64,000 bases of DNA from Epiperipatus broadwayi (Eukaryota; Onychophora; Udeonychophora; Euonychophora; Peripatidae): NCBI GenBank assembly GCA_028023455.1, contig JAQFVV010000022.1, forward strand, positions 12,171,100-12,235,099, read 5' to 3'. Position numbers and translations under genes: made by a program. The first letter of the stretch is position 1. Every line of letters begins with the position of its first letter. Positions 57,604 to 64,000 of this stretch are shown here, in pieces. The notes beneath the pieces are model-generated. The model ran no database searches, was not told the origin of the DNA, and worked only from the letters and a program-made list of their open reading frames with translations.

Positions 57604-59389
57604 TGCAATGTCTTTTGGGTGGAGTTACTATAGAGTAGTTGTTGGTCATGTAAATTTATAAAAAGAAACATCTTGATAAGGTTCTAAGATAGTTTGACAT
57701 TATTCTTCTATGATGTATGACTGTGGTGACCTATTATTCTAAGTTTGTGATATGTTCAAAATAATGCCTTCAAAAAATTGCAGACAAACTTAATTAAATT
57801 GGTCTGCAGTTACTGTGGAGGTGTTATTTCAAAAATTGCAAATTTAGAATAATACGTCACCAGCAGTAATATGTCATACCATGTGTAATATGAAAATTCA
57901 AGTCAACAAATAATGGAGACATACATTCTTTATGGAAAAAGGAAAAAAGACATTATGATACTAAATAAAACAGGAACTTGGCACTGTATGTCATCAAAGC
58001 CATCATAAACATCCAGCGTGTGTAATACCAAACTCCAAATCTAAAAAAAGCATTTTATTTCCAAATGTGGAGAGATGTATTCATTAAGGAAAAGGAAGAA
58101 TATAAAAAAAGTTTAAATATAAAACTATATTACAAATGATATGAAAGATGAATTATATTGTGGTGGGGAAAAAAGTAATTGTGGCAGAGAGGACCATATA
58201 ATATCATCTAAAATGGAAAGGAAAGGGTCAATTTATTTGACATGGATTAGTCAGGCCAGGATTCTTGCTTGTCATGAAATCACAAATAGTAACTTTGAAT
58301 AAATATTACCACATGTAAATGTCACAATAGTAATAATAAATCATAGCACGAATATACCGGTACCAATAAGGAACAATAGTGGGTTAGATGTATTAAATAC
58401 ATTTTTTATTTACATTTAGTTGTCTGTTTCAATTTTATTGTAGATTGATTATTTTAAATTTTATATAAAAAAAGTCATTGTTATTACCCAATTTTTTAGC
58501 ATTAAAATTTAATCATTTAAAAAATTTGATAGTTATGTATCTAATTCAAATTATAAGCCTTTAAAGTAAATATTACTTCACTGACTTTCTTGTTATCTAT
58601 AACTATGAATTTTACCATGTTATTATTTCATAGTAAGTGATAACTGAGTGTATCTACCCTTTCTTTTGGTTTTTCAATATATAAGATTATATTCTCCTTT
58701 ATTACAGCATGGTTACCTCACATAAGTATACCATTACCTTAGGTTTAATGACATTTTGCTGTCCATTTTGTCTGCAATTATACTTCATAACTTTTACTTC
58801 AAAATATAACTGAATATATTTTACCTAGATAAATTTATTGCCTTCTGATTAACATTTCTGATAGTTTTTTGAAATGAAAAAAATTAAAATATTTGCCTTC
58901 ACATAATCTTGGGTTCATATTTGACCGAAATATATCTATAATAATTAATAAATCAATCTTTTTAACTTGCATAATTCAACAATTTCTTCATTACACTAAA
59001 TTTTATAGCAATGTTTTCATTTCTTTATTAAATATAAACTTTAATTGTAACAATTTAACTTAAACATAACTCATTAAAGTTATCTAATCATTGTTAAACA
59101 ATTGTAGGAATCCATTTTATTTATTAATAACCATTCTGAATATTTAATTTCCATAAATATCTAGTGTTATTTTTTTCACACATACACATATAATTTATAT
59201 TTACATTATAGATAACTATATTCTAACACAATAGTTTGTTTACTTTGACCTATTTCTGACTGTTAAACAGACTACCTTTAACAGATTTTCTACAAATATT
59301 TTTGGCCAATCAAGTGAAATAAAAAATTAAAATAGGTGTTTTTGCATAATTATTTCAATAAGAAAATTATATACATATATTGTCACTAA
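57604..59389. other. AT-rich non-coding DNA
   Basis: No supported gene or repeat. Confidence 0.35.
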
Positions 59390-59404
59390 TAAATCAAACA
59401 TTTC

Positions 59405-59607
59405 ATCACAGGATCACAATTTCCTATACTTACACAAGCTGTTAAAACAGTAGCTAAGTCTCCATAAAACAGTCGCTAAGTCTCCATACAGTAGTGCTAC
59501 AAGTGCAAGCCATAGTAATCAATGGAAGCTAAAACGTTTGTGTGTAAAATTCATTGATTACTATGGCTTCCACTAGATGGCACTAATGTATGGAGAGTAT
59601 GCTACTG
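59405..59607 (-). mobile_element. Snap-back element with 15-bp TSD
   Basis: TAAATCAAACATTTC flanks both sides (59390-59404, 59608-59622). The arms contain TCTCCATACAGTAGTGC and GCCATAGTAATCAATG and their complements; they share TCTCCATA-AGTAGTGCCA-C and AGTAATCAATGGA with the 9330, 10970 and 38218 family-1 copies. The long, partly unpaired side is on the left, so sense is minus. Confidence 0.85.
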
Positions 59608-60561
59608 TAAATCAAACATTTCTGGAAAGCCCTCACCAATTACCTTATTATGTGAGGGTTTTGTACTGTGTCTTTTCTTTTTCTGTTAATATCAGTGCCT
59701 CTTTTAAGAAAAAACAAAATGGAGTTCAGTAATTTATGGTCACTTTAAAGATCACTGTTTCCATTAGTTAACAAGACATAGTTTAGAAAGTATATTGATT
59801 CTTCTACATATTTTCTCTGTAAATTTATATTTAATAATTTGCAGTATAAAAATTCTAAGTTGTCATAATCAATGTGAGATGGCTTAAACTTTCATTCACT
59901 AATTAATTTAGTTATTTTAGTTTTATTATTCCTAATTCTTATTATTTTAATAAGATTTTTAAACTAATTCCTTTGCAACACTGGCTTTTCAAAAATTTGA
60001 CAAGACTACACGAAACAAAGAATGTTTAGGCTAGCCTTGAACTTTTTCAAATATTCATAATGCTAGATATGTATTTATACAAATCATTAATGTCATCAAT
60101 ATCAAATAAAACATTACAATTAATATCCTTAATAAATACTATGATTGTACAATTTATCAATTTTTGTAATTGTTTTATTGTCATGTGGTGAACAGTATTA
60201 ATGTCATTACATTTTTCAAACATAATCTTGTGACATAGTAATCAGCCAATTTATTTCTACTATTATATTCTGGATCTGTATTATGACAAATATGATCAAT
60301 AAAAGAAAATGAGTGCCTGGAGTTTTTAGTATATATTTATACCCAGATTATGACTGGTGGTAATTTCCTTTTCACAATTACAATTATTTCAGTGCTGAAT
60401 AGTAAGTTTACATTTATTCATAATTAATATATGTTTAATTGCAGGTGGTTAAAAATAGTTTAATTCTTTCCCCTGTGATAGAATATGTAAATTTGTACAA
60501 TATAATTGTCAATTTGAACATCAGGCATATAATAGATTCAGACCCTGAGATAAGTACAGTC

Positions 60562-60601
60562 AGAGTGGGTTGGCTTATATAAGAGTGGGTTGGCTTATAT
60601 A
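60562..60601. repeat. Perfect 20-bp tandem duplication
   Basis: AGAGTGGGTTGGCTTATATA occurs twice back to back. Confidence 0.9.
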
Positions 60602-61142
60602 AGAATATATTTTAAGCATAAGTAAATTCATCTATACATTTATAAAAAGTGTGTGACTAGGGATTTATTTTCTTCTTCACTACCATAATTAATCCACCCT
60701 TAATAATTTCTTCTTAAGCGTATTCTTTCACATGATTAATGAGACCATAATCAGTTACTACATTTTTCTAATCCTTTACATCTTTAACACCTTCTTTAAA
60801 TATGTCACTGTTTAAATTACTTATCATCACAATTTTTTATGTTGTATATTTTTAATTCTTCCATTAATAATATGAAATTAGAATTAGGTGATCTCAATCT
60901 AATAAAGAATGGATTATATTATTATTTGGAAAATCAATAAATAATATTCAAGATGAAAAGTTAGTTATATCAATACATTCTTCCACAATGAATTTTTTTT
61001 AATAAATATCATAATAGCATCACCTTTTCTGTTATTTTTACAAAATTATCATGGTTGTATAAATAAACTTCCTTATTTTTTAAATTAGATTCAGTTAACC
61101 CTAGAAGTCAATAATATCTTTGCAGAGTTTTAATTAAAGTCA

Positions 61143-61262
61143 TTAAATCTCACCCCATGTCCAGAAGGCAAGAATGTCATTGGTTTCAGGTTTACCTCCA
61201 TCTCCACTGATATGGCTAGGTAATCCAAAAGAGTAGTAGAAATGTATCCAAAATGAGCTGTA
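61143..61262 (-). pseudogene. Coding-like minus-strand segment, unassigned
   Basis: Minus strand reads AHFGYISTTF then GLPSHISGDGGKPETNDILA then FWTWGEI and a stop, in one open frame of less AT-rich sequence than its surroundings. It looks like the C-terminal end of a retroelement or gene ORF. I cannot name the family, and the upstream frame is not continuous. A possible TTTACAG acceptor precedes it. Confidence 0.3.
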
Positions 61263-63440
61263 AATCAGGTGTATAAAATAGTAAATCAATCAAGGAGTTA
61301 TAGCAATGCCTGTAAAATGAGAAAGCATTAGGTGAGAATTTGCTTTTTCCACTTACAAAACCTTGATTGATTAAGTGTAAATATTTAGTGGAAAATTGTC
61401 TGTATGAAACATTAATGTTTCCAAGGAAAATTGTAGTAAACTAATTAGATGCTAGAGATTAAACTGATTCTCTGGATTATGTGATGAAATAATACAGTGG
61501 AGTTATATAAGTAAACAAATACTATATTAATATAATAACATTATGTAGCAGTGTAACAATTAACAGATGATTGTCAATGTAACAAATTGTAAATGAGGTA
61601 AAAGGGGAATTTTATGTACAAAAATAGTAACCCCCGCAGCTGCAGATCAGTATAACGAATGTTGGAAATAACCCACCCTTGTCAACAGTAATATTTTATG
61701 TCTGATTTCATATGTAACTTCATCTCAGCAAGACATAAAATATTAGGATGAAATTACTCAATCCACTCCTTAATAGCTTGCATTCTCAGTCACAAATTAA
61801 GCACTCTGGCATTGACCCCCAAAATTTCAATTTTATAAGCTTAAGAAGGAAACAAAAATAAATATAATTGTGTAATGAATATTATTTTAAAAACTCTTAT
61901 AGAGAACCAGCAATCAACATTAAATAATAGTTCTGATAATTATAGATAGTTCAATTCAATTAATGCATTTTTTATATCCATTGCTTATAGAGATTTTCAC
62001 ATTGACATATATATGCATATATGTATATTAAATTGAATTAAATAATTGGATTAGCGATATATTTCTTTCATAATTACATCTATATGTGTTGTTGAATTTC
62101 ACATATAATAATCTAAGTATATATTAAAACTTCTTAAAATGAACTTAACTTTCTGACTTACTTTTAATATATTATAACAGGTGGGGAAAAATGGACTCTT
62201 ACATTATCTGCCATACAGGTTGCCACCAGGCCGTTTGAACCTGGAAAATTTATATAGTAGGCAGATATTTCCTGTAAAGATTCTTCTTTTATTTTATTGA
62301 TAGTTAGCTCTTGCCACTAGCTCAAGGAGAAGCAGAGATTTATAATCTAAATTCTTAAAATATATTTTTAATAAAGAAAAAGATAAAAAAATAAAGGACT
62401 GCCAGAAATAATCACACAAATATTTATTTACGAACATATAATTTCGAGGAATAAATTATTATTGTTTTAAATTGTTACTATTATTTTAAACTTTAGTAAG
62501 TCCACACAGATGAACAGTTTATAAAATTTTATTTTAGAATGTTGAGCATAGATAGTCTACATAGACAATGCAATTAAAAACTTTTCAAAATGTTTAACCT
62601 CAGGCTAAAAGTTCATAGTTAAACTATCGGTCACTTCCTGATATACAGATGCAACCAATGCAATATGAAGATGTTAGCATAAAACCACACTGACAGGAAT
62701 GTGCATCTGCAGCATGATATTATTTAAAAGAAATGATTCTTGTACATCCATCTGGTAAAGGATTCATATATATAAAACATTAAAAAAGAAATGCTCATTT
62801 TAGTCACATTAGATCCCATTATTTTTGGATGTTTCTTATTTATTGACAAAGGCCTCTCTGTTTCCTATTTGCATTTTAACATTATGTTCTTGTAGGCATT
62901 ATTATTATTCATGTAGAGATGTTTGCAATACATATTGTAACTCTATGGTGAAATGCAAGGGTTGATACTTGGAGTGATGACCACCATTACATGAACATCA
63001 ACAGGCCAAAGTTGGCTAGCCATTTGTCATTGGGATTTAAACCATCACAGATCTGAGGAATTGTTTGATAATACTCGCGTAAATATATATATATATATAT
63101 AATTTTATTATAAAAGGGATGAGCTTGATAGATGACTCTGAGAGACCAGCACAGCTAATCTTATGTTTACCAGCACTATCAACAAGTAAAAATCATTCAT
63201 CATCATGAATGATCCACAATCAAAGTAAATCAGCAGTCAATCTTGTGACTGAGTTTGAATTGGATCTACTGTAAACCAGGCTATCTATTGAGCCTTTGTC
63301 AGCTTGGGGCAATTATTAAAACATTATTGAATACACACACTAAATAATCATATACCAGAATCATAAAAACAATAATAGTGGGATATTAAAACATATTGAT
63401 CATCATCAATGATCTAACAACTTGTATTTTTCAACTATAT
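61263..63440. other. AT-rich non-coding DNA with small hairpins
   Basis: 62210-62250 (minus) contains GGTTCAAACGG, weakly pol III B-box-like. AATCATTCATCATCATGAATGATC (63191) and ATTGATCATCATCAATGAT (63395) are short palindromes. (AT)n at 63084-63100. No gene. Confidence 0.35.
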
Positions 63441-63775
63441 ACATATTCTATTACTATCAGCAGCAAGATTAAAATTTGTCTGCTCTCTTCAATAGTTAAG
63501 CTAGTAATAACCCTCTGCAGACATTTGGGTTTTATCATTATTCATACACCCACATATATGTTTTTTCTAGAACAATCTTGCACAAAAGCTGATTTTAATC
63601 TGTCTCTTACATTTTCATTTTCATCACAACAAATTAAATAAACTTTCATAAAAACAATTGTTCAGAAAATTCTCTCCTTAATCATAGAGATTGAAAACAA
63701 GTCAAGAACTTAAATTAAATTTACTACATTTTTGACATTCCTTTATAATTAAAAACAAAATTTCAATCAAGATAG
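63440..63775. repeat. Dispersed repeat, copy 2 of pair with 56395-56745
   Basis: Same blocks and order as the 56.4-kb copy, about 75-80 percent alike by eye. The plus-strand ORF covering 63396-63641 is incidental. Confidence 0.7.
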
Positions 63776-64000
63776 GGAAATTTATTTTTAATTACTGTAT
63801 CCCTTCCCCCATGGAATATAAAAGGTTTGAAAATAAGATTACAAGTTTTTTAAAGTTTCACAGATGACAGTTACCATGAAGTTATAACTGAAGGCAGAAG
63901 AGTACAAGTCCAGCTGCTAATACTAGTTCATTATCTTAATTTGGATTCACATGGAAATAAAGATTCTGTTTTCTGTATTCATAGTCATATTGTGTAATTA

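Overview
The window is strongly AT-rich, intron- and intergene-dominated DNA from a large, repeat-laden animal genome. Long (AT)n tracts, tRNA-headed SINEs, an RTE-type LINE, a Ty3/gypsy relic, hAT-like elements and a consensus splice-site micro-exon all point to a metazoan. The repeat style would fit a lophotrochozoan such as a cephalopod, but the sequence alone does not prove the clade. There are no prokaryotic operons, rRNA genes or CRISPR arrays.

Host gene: the best evidence is on the minus strand. A locally CpG-rich stretch (about 18900-19060) ends in a good Kozak ATG followed two bases later by a GTAAGT donor (18888-18898). A 49-bp internal exon with good splice sites lies at 8805-8853, and its open phase joins exactly to that first exon across an intron of about 10 kb. 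The product is not recognised; the rest of the gene must lie in unrecognised exons or beyond coordinate 1.

Mobile DNA, left to right: a LINE C-terminal relic (882-1130); a 2.4-kb hAT-like non-autonomous element with 8-bp target duplication (2168-4573); TA-flanked MITEs (5547-5815, 37134-37342); a 465-bp hAT MITE (15549-16013); an RTE-type LINE with endonuclease and reverse transcriptase, broken by frameshifts and stops (19880-22661), nested in an older repeat; two further LINE relics on the minus strand (35440-36870 and about 39000-39330); and a Ty3/gypsy integrase relic on the minus strand (39750-40960).

Most distinctive system: a set of short retroelements carrying hammerhead-ribozyme motifs. 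Family 1 has cores at 9486-9530, 11078-11122 and 31087-31131 in which stems I, II and III and a GUC cleavage triplet can all be drawn. Family 2 has cores near 10580, 22683, 27966, 35000 and 37748. A tRNA-derived SINE (26110, 33356) carries a related core-like motif. Many of these insertions are snap-back (head-to-head inverted) dimers flanked by 12-17 bp target-site duplications, with one full arm and one truncated inverted arm. One locus (30515-31250) also contains a 425-bp direct tandem, as expected of retrozyme-like elements copied from multimeric or circular RNA. The pattern suggests target-primed reverse transcription followed by the cDNA folding back on itself.

The remainder (notably 16-18.8 kb, 44.2-53.6 kb, 54.3-56.4 kb and 57.6-63.4 kb) is AT-rich DNA with simple repeats and only small unclassified repeats.
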